8,569 nt of DNA from Planctomycetales bacterium. Lineage in GTDB: Bacteria > Planctomycetota > Planctomycetia > Planctomycetales > Planctomycetaceae. The translations under genes and the position numbers were made by a program. The stretch is from positions 1-8,569 of the forward strand of contig JAGVKR010000075.1 of NCBI GenBank assembly GCA_020050375.1, read 5' to 3'. This document shows, one piece after another, positions 1-6,914 of this stretch; position 1 is the first letter of the stretch, and every line of letters starts with the position of its first letter. Under the pieces are notes generated by a model. It was not told the origin of the DNA. It did no database searches and was given only the letters and a program-made list of their open reading frames with translations.

Positions 1-450
<450 letters not shown>

Positions 451-614
451 ATTGATCTTTGGTTCTCTGTGTTATGCACCGAGAACTATGTAATACCAAT
501 GTGAGCGCGTCATGTTTTTAAGAGTTTGTGAGATTGAGGTACACTCTTGCCCTGCCATTTGTAATACCCACGAGTGAGTGCGGTTGGCTCACGCTGATTT
601 GCGCACTCGTGTTT
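451..614 (+). other. 23S-5S internal transcribed spacer with hairpins
   Basis: The spacer holds no tRNA. A hairpin directly after the 23S end pairs GTTCTC (462-467) with GAGAAC (481-486). A second stem pairs CACGAGTG (569-576) with CACTCGTG (604-611), ending just before the 5S gene. Alternative pairings exist inside it: GTGAG 574-578 with CTCAC 588-592, or AGTGCG 577-582 with CGCACT 602-607. The 9-mer TGTAATACC occurs twice (489-497 and 560-568). The stems are visible in the sequence. A role in RNase III-type processing of the precursor is inference from other rRNA operons. Confidence 0.7.
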
Positions 615-726
<112 letters not shown>

Positions 727-733
727 CATTCAT

Positions 734-782
734 AAACCGCGGCTTCTTCAGGATTCGTTCCTGGAAGCCGCGGTTTTTTTTG
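734..782 (+). terminator. Intrinsic terminator of the rRNA operon
   Basis: A 12-bp GC-rich stem, AACCGCGGCTTC with GAAGCCGCGGTT, is extended by an inner CAGG/CCTG pairing around the loop ATTCGTT. A run of eight T follows. It starts about 10 nt after the 5S end, so it should end rRNA transcription and insulate the next gene, whose start codon is at 861. Confidence 0.93.
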
Positions 783-860
783 CGCACTCATTCTCCCACT
801 GCCACCCAAATTCCTGAGCTCGCCCTCCTGACCCCCTCCGTTCTTTTGGAGCATTCCCCC

Positions 861-2108
861 ATGCAGTTCCAACTCCACCGCACGGCAACAACGATTCTTG
901 GAGCGCTCCTGCTGCTCCCGCTGGCAATGACGACCTCGGCCGCTGGGCCGACGAAGGTCCCCGCCGCGCGGTTGTTCTTCACATCACAGGGAAAGACGGC
1001 GATCGTGAACGCCGATGGACAAGGGCTGAAGTATTTCGATTTCAACGTCCCCGGCCAGGCGACTTGGCAGCCAGGGCCGATGTTCAGTGACGGCAAGCGG
1101 GTCATCTTCCTCAGCATGGAGCCGCGTCGCGACGGGCCGGGGAAGCCGTTCGACGAATACTACACGCAAACACCGACGCACCTCTGGTCCCACGACCTCG
1201 CCAGCGGCGCGCTCGATGAGCTTTGCACCAAAGACCGCATGGCGCCGTTTGTCACGCCGGCATTGCTGATCGCCGACGAGCGGATTCTCGTGCAGGTCGT
1301 TAAGAACAGAGTTGGCCAGATCTACAGCGTCCGCCTCGACGGCAGCGATCCCCGCGAGTTCACCCGCGCGGGGGAGGGGCTCCCCTACGGTTTCAGCCTC
1401 AGCCCCGACGGGAAGCGTGTTGCTTTCCACATCGCCGGGCCCGAAGGATACCAGGTCTGGACGAGTGATGCCGACGGCACGAACCGGGTCCGCCTCGCCG
1501 GAAAGCCCGACCATCTCTACTTCGGCACGAACTGGTCCCCCGACGGTCAGTGGGTCGTCTACATGGACTGCCTGCCGAAAGAGGAACCGGCCCACGACTG
1601 GGCCGATGTGTGCATCGGCCGCGCCGACGGCAGTGAGCACCGCGTCCTCACCACGGGCGGCGCGATGTGGTTCGGCGCGACGTACGGCGATCCGAAAACC
1701 CGCGGCGGCGGATCGAACATTCCCCAATGGACGCACGATGGCTGCGTCCTCTTCCCGCGCCGTCTGCCGAATTCCAAAGTCCCCTGGGAACATCAGCCGA
1801 AGCGTCCCGACGTCGACCACTTCAACCGCGACTTCAAGCCCGAGCTGGCCCGCGGCGGGACCGAAATCTGCCGCCTCGACCCGCGCGACGGACGGATCAC
1901 CGCTCTCACACAGAGCAACCCCCCGGTGTGGGATTTCCGCGGCAGTGAGTCCCCTGACGGAAAGCAGATCGTCTTCTGCCGCGCCAAAACCGGGGGCGCA
2001 CCTGGCATCTGGGTGATGGATTCCGACGGCAAAAACCAGCGTGAGATCACACACGGCCGCGACGACCTCGGCGCCGATCACCCCCGCTGGCTGCCGAAGG
2101 GGAAGTGA
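861..2108 (+). CDS. Secreted PD40/WD40-like beta-propeller protein (TolB-like)
   Basis: A 415-residue protein with a Sec signal peptide: residues 1-7 form a basic n-region (MQFQLHR), then comes a hydrophobic core TTILGALLLLPLAMT, with likely cleavage after TTSAA near residue 28. The rest contains PD40-type beta-propeller blades: SPDGKRVAF at about 180 followed by VWTSDADGTNRVRL, WSPDGQWVVY at about 225 followed by IGRADGSEHRVL, and SPDGKQIVF at about 364 followed by IWVMDSDGKNQREIT. These repeats are shared with the TolB C-terminal domain. There is no TolB N-terminal domain, peptidase domain or other enzyme domain, so the specific role is unknown. A protein-binding or scaffolding role outside the cytoplasm is inference. 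The start at 861 is chosen because GGAG (848-851) lies 9 nt upstream and the signal peptide begins there. An open frame reaching to 780 would begin inside the rRNA terminator. Confidence 0.88.
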   Translation: MQFQLHRTATTILGALLLLPLAMTTSAAGPTKVPAARLFFTSQGKTAIVNADGQGLKYFDFNVPGQATWQPGPMFSDGKRVIFLSMEPRRDGPGKPFDEYYTQTPTHLWSHDLASGALDELCTKDRMAPFVTPALLIADERILVQVVKNRVGQIYSVRLDGSDPREFTRAGEGLPYGFSLSPDGKRVAFHIAGPEGYQVWTSDADGTNRVRLAGKPDHLYFGTNWSPDGQWVVYMDCLPKEEPAHDWADVCIGRADGSEHRVLTTGGAMWFGATYGDPKTRGGGSNIPQWTHDGCVLFPRRLPNSKVPWEHQPKRPDVDHFNRDFKPELARGGTEICRLDPRDGRITALTQSNPPVWDFRGSESPDGKQIVFCRAKTGGAPGIWVMDSDGKNQREITHGRDDLGADHPRWLPKGK

Positions 2109-2460
2109 AGGATATGCGCTCAACGACACACCGATGCTCACGACCGAGGGACAGGGCGGCTAGATCGTTGATGCGGATGTGATCGTCGGAACTCTGGGGC
2201 TCATATTGACTGCGCGTCGACCAATGACGAATGCAGCGACTTCGAGCGAGATGTTATTCGCGCTGTGACTCCAGGGGATTGCGGATTGCCTGAGGGCCGA
2301 TAGCCCAGGCACTTTTCCAAGCCAAATCTGCTTGCTCCTGATTGGCATCCGGTCCGCCACTACCTGGATCGTAGGTTTTGAATTGCGCGGACACCATCGC
2401 GCGGCACAGCAATTGCTGTGACGCTCTACTTGTCTGCCGTTTGATCCAGGAGGCGTTGCC
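2109..2460. other. Intergenic region, no convincing gene
   Basis: This 352-nt stretch separates the PD40 gene from the DUF1559 gene. I find no gene in it: the only sizeable open frame is on the minus strand, would start over the DUF1559 start codon, and gives a composition without recognisable motifs. It carries the palindrome at 2405-2420 and the DUF1559 ribosome binding site. I could not place a convincing sigma-70 promoter or terminator by eye. Confidence 0.6.
2405..2420. promoter_or_regulatory. Perfect 16-bp palindrome, candidate operator
   Basis: CACAGCAATTGCTGTG is its own exact reverse complement. It ends 40 nt before the DUF1559 start codon. It has no loop, so it fits a binding site for a dimeric regulator better than an RNA hairpin. 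No regulator can be named, and the promoter it might control was not identified. Confidence 0.4.
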
Positions 2461-3423
2461 ATGAAAACTTATCGCCGCGCGTTCACGCTTGTCGAAACGG
2501 TCGTTGTGACTGCGATTCTCGGAGTCATTATGGCATTGGCTATTCCGGGATTGCAGGCGGCGCGCGAAGCGGCGCGGCGAGTCGAATGTAAATCACACCT
2601 GAAGCAGCTAGGCATCGCACTTCACAACTACCATGAGCTGCACAACAGCCTTCCCTTGCAGGCCATCGGTGGATCGATCACTGAGATTCCTACCGGGGTG
2701 TTCATCAAAGCAAGCTCTTCCCCGGCTGGGAGCGCAGCCTCCGCGTTGGACCAGTCTCCGCCAGATCGCTTTGCCTGGTCTGTGGCCCTGCTTCCACTAC
2801 TCGATCAGAAAGCCTTGTATGAGGGGTTGGATCCTGGTCAGCGGACGCTAAGACAAGACGCGAATGACAATCGGACAATGTTCTACCTTCAACATTCACT
2901 TTCGGTTTTCACTTGTCCTAGTGATCCGGGTTCAGTGTTGAACAGCGACCGTGAATTTCCAAAGCTCCATCCAAACCGCCCAACACTCCTCGCGCGCTCG
3001 AATTACCCTGGTTCAGGCGGGAACGTCGAGAACACCGGAGTAATCGTCGACAATGCGGTTGTCCGATTTCGTGATGTGACGGACGGCCTCAGCACGACCT
3101 TCTTAGTGGGCGAACGTGCGTCGACAAATGGTCGACGTGCGGCCCTGTGGGGTGGAACGTCTCAAGAGGCCGAGGCTGTGAAGCAGCCCGCCGTACGAGG
3201 ACTCACGGCATTCCGAATGAATGACGGCGCTTCGGGCACCGAAGTCGATCGCCCGGATGTCGCGTTCAGCAGCCTGCACAGCAAAGGAGCGAATTTTCTC
3301 CTGGGTGATGGTAGCGTGAGATTTATCAGCGATACGATTGACTGGTCGCCCGTCGGGGTGGCGACTCTCGGCATCTATAACCGGCTTGGCGATCGAGCGG
3401 ATGGACTCGTCATTGGCGAATGA
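2461..3423 (+). CDS. DUF1559 protein with type IV prepilin-like N-terminus
   Basis: A 320-residue member of the DUF1559 family, which is abundant in planctomycetes. The N-terminus is a class III (prepilin-type) signal: a short basic leader MKTYRRA, then FTLVE with Glu at position +5 of the mature chain, and a hydrophobic helix TVVVTAILGVIMALAIPGL. The family signature follows: QAAREAARRVECKSHLKQLGIALHNYHELHNSLP. Also present are CPSDPGS in the middle, SNYPGSGG, a GLSTTFLVGERAS block, and the C-terminal H-x9-DG motif (LHSKGANFLLGDGSVRFIS, about residues 272-290). The length is normal. The molecular function of the family is not established; assembly by a pseudopilus/type II-like system is inferred from the leader. 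One oddity is Ala rather than Gly before the predicted cleavage point. The start is supported by AGGAGG at 2447-2452. Confidence 0.95.
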   Translation: MKTYRRAFTLVETVVVTAILGVIMALAIPGLQAAREAARRVECKSHLKQLGIALHNYHELHNSLPLQAIGGSITEIPTGVFIKASSSPAGSAASALDQSPPDRFAWSVALLPLLDQKALYEGLDPGQRTLRQDANDNRTMFYLQHSLSVFTCPSDPGSVLNSDREFPKLHPNRPTLLARSNYPGSGGNVENTGVIVDNAVVRFRDVTDGLSTTFLVGERASTNGRRAALWGGTSQEAEAVKQPAVRGLTAFRMNDGASGTEVDRPDVAFSSLHSKGANFLLGDGSVRFISDTIDWSPVGVATLGIYNRLGDRADGLVIGE

Positions 3424-3445
3424 GCCGGCAAAAAGAAATCGCGAA

Positions 3446-3547
3446 ATGCGTGTCAAACGCCAAGTCAGAGAATTTGCGATCGTTAGCTTCGCCTCAGCGC
3501 TTCTCACGGCTGCGATCGTGACAATTGCGATCTTTTCAAATCGGTGA
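3446..3547 (+). CDS. Possible small single-pass membrane protein
   Basis: A 33-residue frame starts 22 nt after the DUF1559 stop: a basic head MRVKRQVRE, then about 21 hydrophobic residues FAIVSFASALLTAAIVTIAIF, then SNR. The charge pattern predicts a cytoplasmic N-terminus and one transmembrane helix. An alternative in-frame ATG at 3401 gives 48 residues and overlaps the DUF1559 end by 23 nt, as in translationally coupled pairs. Neither start has a strong Shine-Dalgarno sequence. The clean helix and the position after an envelope protein favour a real gene, but no family is recognised and chance remains possible. Confidence 0.42.
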   Translation: MRVKRQVREFAIVSFASALLTAAIVTIAIFSNR

Positions 3548-3903
3548 ATCAGACTCCCCGACCAGGTGACCGACCGGTCAAAGCTGGACGCGCCAGCCTC
3601 TCGCCCGAAAACCGGTTAAGTCGAGACGACGCAGCAGCTTCGCCGGAACGTGTCAGCCGAAATGACCTCCATGTCGGCGTGTGCAAAATCAGCAACGCCG
3701 ATCGTCTCACGCGCTCCGCGAAAGCGTTGGGCGTCGAGCCGTTGGACGTTGATCTCTGTGCACTTGGTTCGCACGCTCATCTCGCTGGGGATGTTGCGAC
3801 ACGCCTCCGCGGTGACTATGCCGTTGATCTCGGAGACGAGGTCGACAAGTCGGCGCACGAATCCCGCTTGAGACGTTCGCAACGGAGAGGAGATTGTTCC
3901 GCC
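3548..3903. other. Unassigned stretch, open on both strands; possible gene remnant
   Basis: No confident gene fills this 356-nt stretch. The GNAT frame stays open upstream through it, back to a GTG at 3544, but the encoded residues do not belong to the GNAT domain. On the minus strand, in exact codon register, a frame ending in TAA at 3616-3618 reads LVDLVSEINGIVTAEACRN and continues with RLDAQRFRGARETIGVADF, with C-rich third positions such as GTC GAC CTC GTC TCC GAG ATC AAC GGC. That looks more protein-like than the plus-strand reading, but it has no start of its own and I recognise no family. A decayed minus-strand gene end is possible. Confidence 0.3.
3884..3892 (+). promoter_or_regulatory. 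Ribosome binding site of the GNAT gene
   Basis: GGAGAGGAG lies 11 nt before a GTG codon at 3904. The protein from this GTG begins exactly where the GNAT fold begins (xIRPAT), so this site decides the start against the frame that is open further upstream. Confidence 0.65.
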
Positions 3904-4494
3904 GTGATTCGACCCGCCACCATTGAAGACGTCGCAGTCATCGGCCAATTGATCCGCGACCTCGCCGAATACGAAAAACTTTTGCAGACGGTCGTTCTCG
4001 ACGAACGCCGGTTGCGCGAGGATCTGTTTGGACCGCGGCCGTATGCCGAGGTCCTGCTGGCGGAGGAGGCCGGCGAGGTGGTGGGCTTCGCCTTGTTCTT
4101 TCACAACTATTCCACGTTCGTCGGCAAGCCTGGCATCTACCTCGAAGATCTGTTTGTGAAGCCGGCGTATCGCGGCAAGGGACATGGCAAGGCGCTGCTG
4201 CTCGCCGTCGCCCGCCTGGCCGTCGAACGCCGCTGCGGTCGCATGGAATGGTCGGTGCTGAATTGGAATGAAACAGCAATCCGGTTTTACAAGTCGCTGG
4301 GTGCGATGCCGATGGAGGAGTGGCTCATTCTTCGCTTTCCTCGTGCCCAAGCTCCGCTTGGACACGCCTCGTTCGCAGCTCCGCTGCGCGTGCCGCGTCG
4401 GATGCGGGGAATCACGCGTGCGATCGATGCGCGAAGCGGAGCTTCGACAAGGCGGGTCGCCAGGCAGAACTTGGCAACCAAGGGAATTGTCTGA
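3904..4494 (+). CDS. GNAT family N-acetyltransferase, SSAT-like
   Basis: A cytoplasmic acetyl-CoA-dependent acetyltransferase of 196 residues starting at GTG. The start of the fold is IRPATIEDVAVIGQLIRDLAEYEKL. The core strand GEVVGFALFFHNYSTFVGKPGIYLEDLFV closely resembles the spermidine/spermine N1-acetyltransferase group. The acetyl-CoA loop is R90-G-K-G-H-G95 (R-x-x-G-x-G/A). Tyr129 in FYKSLGA corresponds to the general-acid Tyr of SSAT (Tyr140 in human). A polyamine or small diamine substrate is inference; thialysine or other amines are equally possible. The recognisable fold ends near residue 145 (EEWLILRF). The last 50 or so residues are translated from palindromic repeat DNA, so the natural C-terminus has probably been replaced by a repeat insertion. 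It converges with aarF, whose stop codon lies 16 nt beyond the end of this gene. Confidence 0.87.
   Translation: MIRPATIEDVAVIGQLIRDLAEYEKLLQTVVLDERRLREDLFGPRPYAEVLLAEEAGEVVGFALFFHNYSTFVGKPGIYLEDLFVKPAYRGKGHGKALLLAVARLAVERRCGRMEWSVLNWNETAIRFYKSLGAMPMEEWLILRFPRAQAPLGHASFAAPLRVPRRMRGITRAIDARSGASTRRVARQNLATKGIV
4342..4482. repeat. Cluster of four short palindromic hairpins (REP-like)
   Basis: Four hairpins lie within 141 nt. They are CGTGcCCAAGC-tcc-GCTTGGaCACG at 4342-4366, CGCAGC-tcc-GCTGCG at 4374-4388, CGAAGC-gga-GCTTCG at 4432-4446, and CTTGG-caa-CCAAG at 4470-4482. The first three share the core AGCTCCGCT, with the third in reverse orientation. The cluster overlaps the 3' end of the GNAT gene and lies between convergent genes. 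A terminator-like role is possible, but there is no T-tract. The relation to repeats elsewhere in the genome cannot be checked here. Confidence 0.7.
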
Positions 4495-4509
4495 CCCCTG
4501 ATCCCTCAC

Positions 4510-5967
4510 TCATGCCTTGCCGCCCGGCCGCGCGTAGCTGCTCCGATCCCAGCCGGTCGCGGCGATTTCCGCTTCGGCGAGGGGGCGGATGTCGAATCGG
4601 GCTCCGAGACGATAAAGGAGCGAGCGCCAGCCGAAGTTGCCGCGCGTGATTGTCAGCGTCGTGCGGTGCCCGCGCGAATAGCGCTTGCGGAGCATCTGGG
4701 TGAAGATGTCGACGCCGCGGCGGAAGTCGGCTTCGTCGCCGAAGTCGAACACGCCCCCTTCGGCCCGCGCTCTCCATTGCCATTCCCCAAATTCCGAATA
4801 CAAACGCAACTGGTCCGACGATTCCTCGCCGAGGCCCGACCAGGTTTTGAGCGCGGCGAGACGATCGTCGGCCCGTCCGGTCGTCAGCGGACGATCGATC
4901 ATCCGAAACAGTTCCCACAGCTCGTCGTCCAGCGGCATGATGTAGCCAAAGTCGATCAGGCCCAGCCGGCCGTCGTCGAGAAACAGAAAATTGCCGGGGT
5001 GGTAGTCGTTGTAGAGCATGCGGCCGGCGTACATCAGCCGGTACGAGGCCCGGACCATTTTGATCCCCACCTCGTTCCGCTCGGCCTGCGACGGATTCCG
5101 GGCGAGGTACTCGTCCATGTGCACCCCTTCGAGAAGGTCCATCGTCAGGACACGTGCCGTGGAATACTGCCGATAGACGCGCGGCACGATGATCCCCTCT
5201 TCGTCGCGGAACAGGGCGCGGGCTTTTTCGAGGTTCCTCGCTTCGAGGTCGTAGTCGGTTTCCTGTTCGAGCCGCAATCGAAAATCGTCGAACTGATCCT
5301 TCAAATTCAGCCAGTCCCGCCCGAGGCGGTTGGGCAACAGGAAGAGGACCAGATTGCGGAAGTCGTTGGCGATCGACTGCGCGATGGCGGGGTACTGGAT
5401 CTTCACCGCGACGACTTCCCCCGTCTTCAGCCGGGCCAGATGGACCTGTCCCAGCGATGCGGCAGCAAAGGCCGTCGGGTCGAACTCGGCGAAGAGGTTC
5501 TCCGGGTCGTCCCCCAGCTCGTTGTGCACCATCTCGCGGAGCAGCGACCAGTGCATCGGCGGCGCGTCGAAGTGCAGTTTTTCCAGCGTCTCCACGAATT
5601 CCCGCGGGGCGATGTCGGGAAAGTTGGCCAGCGTCTGGCCCGCCTTCATCACGGCGCCGCGGAGATAGCCCATCGAATTCAGGACGTGGACGGCCGTCCG
5701 CCAGTGCGTCTCGGCCAGGAGGCGGCTGTTCTCATCGGCCGACTTGAACCATCCGCGGATCCAGTAGAAGAGATACGCGGCGGCGATTTTCGCCTGCAAC
5801 GAGCCCAGGAGTGTCATCCGCTGCCAGCGCCCGACCGGAACGGGGCGGAGCGAAGGCTCCTGCGGCGCGGCGAGCCCGTTCGGCACAGTGAGCCCGTTTG
5901 GCGGGGCCGTGGTTTCTTCATCGACCTGCGGCAGGGCCTGCAGCAATTCGGCAACGGTCAGTGACAT
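4510..5967 (-). CDS. AarF/UbiB/ABC1 (ADCK) atypical kinase-like protein
   Basis: A 485-residue member of the UbiB/COQ8 family, atypical protein-kinase folds with ATPase activity that support isoprenoid-quinone biosynthesis or lipid handling. In order: the family-specific KxGQ motif (K108-A-G-Q111) in GAVMKAGQTLANFPDIAP, the Ala-rich nucleotide loop AAASLGQVH (168-176), the VAVK lysine (K189), the ExD motif E236-T-D238, the catalytic loop NDYHPGNFLF (D321, N326), and DFG (339-341). All key residues are present, so the fold should be active. Residues 20-40 are a Pro/Gly-rich linker. No C-terminal membrane helices are obvious. The start at 5967 has AGAGGAG (5975-5981) 7 nt upstream. A further in-frame ATG at 6012 touches the tetR stop but has no such site. 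It is 45 nt downstream of tetR, probably in the same operon. Because planctomycetes generally use menaquinone, a ubiquinone role should not be assumed. Confidence 0.93.
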   Translation of the reverse strand: MSLTVAELLQALPQVDEETTAPPNGLTVPNGLAAPQEPSLRPVPVGRWQRMTLLGSLQAKIAAAYLFYWIRGWFKSADENSRLLAETHWRTAVHVLNSMGYLRGAVMKAGQTLANFPDIAPREFVETLEKLHFDAPPMHWSLLREMVHNELGDDPENLFAEFDPTAFAAASLGQVHLARLKTGEVVAVKIQYPAIAQSIANDFRNLVLFLLPNRLGRDWLNLKDQFDDFRLRLEQETDYDLEARNLEKARALFRDEEGIIVPRVYRQYSTARVLTMDLLEGVHMDEYLARNPSQAERNEVGIKMVRASYRLMYAGRMLYNDYHPGNFLFLDDGRLGLIDFGYIMPLDDELWELFRMIDRPLTTGRADDRLAALKTWSGLGEESSDQLRLYSEFGEWQWRARAEGGVFDFGDEADFRRGVDIFTQMLRKRYSRGHRTTLTITRGNFGWRSLLYRLGARFDIRPLAEAEIAATGWDRSSYARPGGKA

Positions 5968-5974
5968 GGCGAGT

Positions 5975-5981
5975 CTCCTCT
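5975..5981 (-). promoter_or_regulatory. Ribosome binding site of aarF-like gene
   Basis: AGAGGAG on the minus strand, 7 nt before the ATG at 5967. It decides the start in favour of MSLTVAELL over the ATG at 6012 that lies directly against the tetR stop codon. Confidence 0.75.
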
Positions 5982-6012
5982 CGTGTGAGGCGTGGACGAA
6001 TTTTGATTTCAT

Positions 6013-6609
6013 TCAATCGGGTTCATGGCTGCCCAGCCAATTGGCGAACATCGACAGCGACTGGTCGAGCAGCGCTAGCGTCTCTACCTGTTTCGGCGAG
6101 CGGTCGTTCGTCCAGAACGCGAGAACCCCCAGATACAGCGTCCAATATATCTGGAGCGCGACGGGGGTCAGCGCGGCCTCGAGCTCGTATTGCCGCGCCA
6201 GCTCGACGACCCGTGCGAGATGATCGCTCCGCAGCGCCTGCCCCGAATCGTCGCCCCGCGCTTCGGCGAGCGGCGAGAGGGTCGATTCAAGGATCGGCAT
6301 CAGATACGTGCGATGCGGCTTGAGCTGCCTTAACTCGGCCGCGACCAGAGAGAACAAGGCTTCTTCCAGCGATGCGGGCCGCGCATCGGCCGTGCGAAGT
6401 GGCTTGAGCGCCTGTGATTCGACGACCAGGGCGATGACGATTGCTTCCTTCGTCGAAAAATAGTTGAACAAAGTTCCGGTGGCGATTCCGGCCGCTTTGA
6501 CGACGTCGCGGGTGGTCGTCGCTTCAAAGCCGGCGGTCCGAAACAGCGTCTGCGCGGCGTCGAGAATGGCGCGGCGCGTTGATTCCTTGGCTTCAGCGGT
6601 CACGCGCAT
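6013..6609 (-). CDS. TetR/AcrR family transcriptional regulator
   Basis: A 198-residue one-component repressor. The N-terminal helix-turn-helix is typical: ESTRRAILDAAQTLFRTAGFEATTTRDVVKAAGIATGTLFNYFSTKEAIVIAL (about residues 8-60). A variable all-helical ligand and dimer domain follows, ending QSLSMFANWLGSHEPD. The ligand cannot be read from the sequence. The start at 6609 gives a normal family length and lies about 47 nt downstream of a predicted transcription start; GGGA at 6619-6622 is a modest ribosome site. A frame open to 6939 would add about 110 residues, but these derive from the promoter and repeat DNA. The palindrome at 6648-6663 over its own promoter suggests autorepression and joint control of the aarF-like gene 45 nt downstream. 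Confidence 0.93.
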   Translation of the reverse strand: MRVTAEAKESTRRAILDAAQTLFRTAGFEATTTRDVVKAAGIATGTLFNYFSTKEAIVIALVVESQALKPLRTADARPASLEEALFSLVAAELRQLKPHRTYLMPILESTLSPLAEARGDDSGQALRSDHLARVVELARQYELEAALTPVALQIYWTLYLGVLAFWTNDRSPKQVETLALLDQSLSMFANWLGSHEPD

Positions 6610-6647
6610 GGCGGAAAGTCCCGGTCTGCGGAGGTTCGCGTCTGTAT

Positions 6648-6663
6648 TATGAACATGCTCATA
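6648..6663. promoter_or_regulatory. Candidate TetR operator
   Basis: TATGAACATGCTCATA is a palindrome with 14 of 16 symmetric positions, centred on CATG. It touches the predicted -10 element at 6663-6668 and covers the expected start point, so binding there would block transcription. Its position just upstream of a TetR gene matches the usual autoregulatory arrangement of the family. Binding itself is inference. Confidence 0.6.
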
Positions 6664-6690
6664 TAATATCGGCATCGCGTGCGACGTCAA
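6663..6690 (-). promoter_or_regulatory. Predicted sigma-70-type promoter of tetR-aarF
   Basis: On the minus strand, TTGACG (6690-6685) and TATTAT (6668-6663) are separated by 16 nt, close to the consensus -35 and -10 elements. Transcription would begin near 6656 and give a leader of about 47 nt before the tetR ATG at 6609. The AT-rich patch stands out in otherwise GC-rich DNA. Confidence 0.6.
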
Positions 6691-6808
6691 GAGATAAAAT
6701 GAGCGTGATCGTAAAAAGGAGTTAGGGGAATAGGTGACTGGGTGGATAGGGACCGGGGTAGGTCGACGTGGTTCGCCGGGCTCGGGGGGAAAGCGGAAAG
6801 TCGGCGTG

Positions 6809-6869
6809 GTCCCTCGCTGACGCTTCGGGTTGTGATGGAGCGATCTTAACCCGAAGCGTGAGGAGGGAC
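6809..6869. repeat. Long inverted repeat of planctomycete type
   Basis: Left arm 6809-6831 begins GTCCCTC and ends ACGCTTCGGGTT. Right arm 6848-6869 begins AACCCGAAGCGT and ends GAGGGAC. The arms are complementary except for a short central difference (GCTG against CTC), with a 16-nt loop. Reverse translation gives NPKRQRGT, a peptide I associate with spurious proteins predicted from planctomycete intergenic repeats. There is no transposase or target duplication in view, so mobility cannot be claimed. Confidence 0.75.
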
Positions 6870-6914
6870 TGCGGTGAGGCCGGTCGTCCGCGCGGCACGC
6901 CCCCGCCGCACGTT

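Noticed and set aside
984..2141. Minus-strand open frame of 385 codons opposite the PD40 gene
   Set aside because: The plus-strand protein has a signal peptide, a ribosome site and propeller repeats; the reverse reading has none of these.
2160..2462. Minus-strand open frame of 100 codons in the gap before DUF1559
   Set aside because: It would begin on the DUF1559 start codon, has no ribosome site of its own (the AGGAGG there serves the plus strand), and shows no recognisable motif.
4666..5964. Plus-strand open frame of 432 codons opposite the aarF-like gene
   Set aside because: It is antisense to a gene with every UbiB-family motif intact. Its translation is His/Val/Arg-rich without motifs, typical of the reverse reading of a GC-rich gene.
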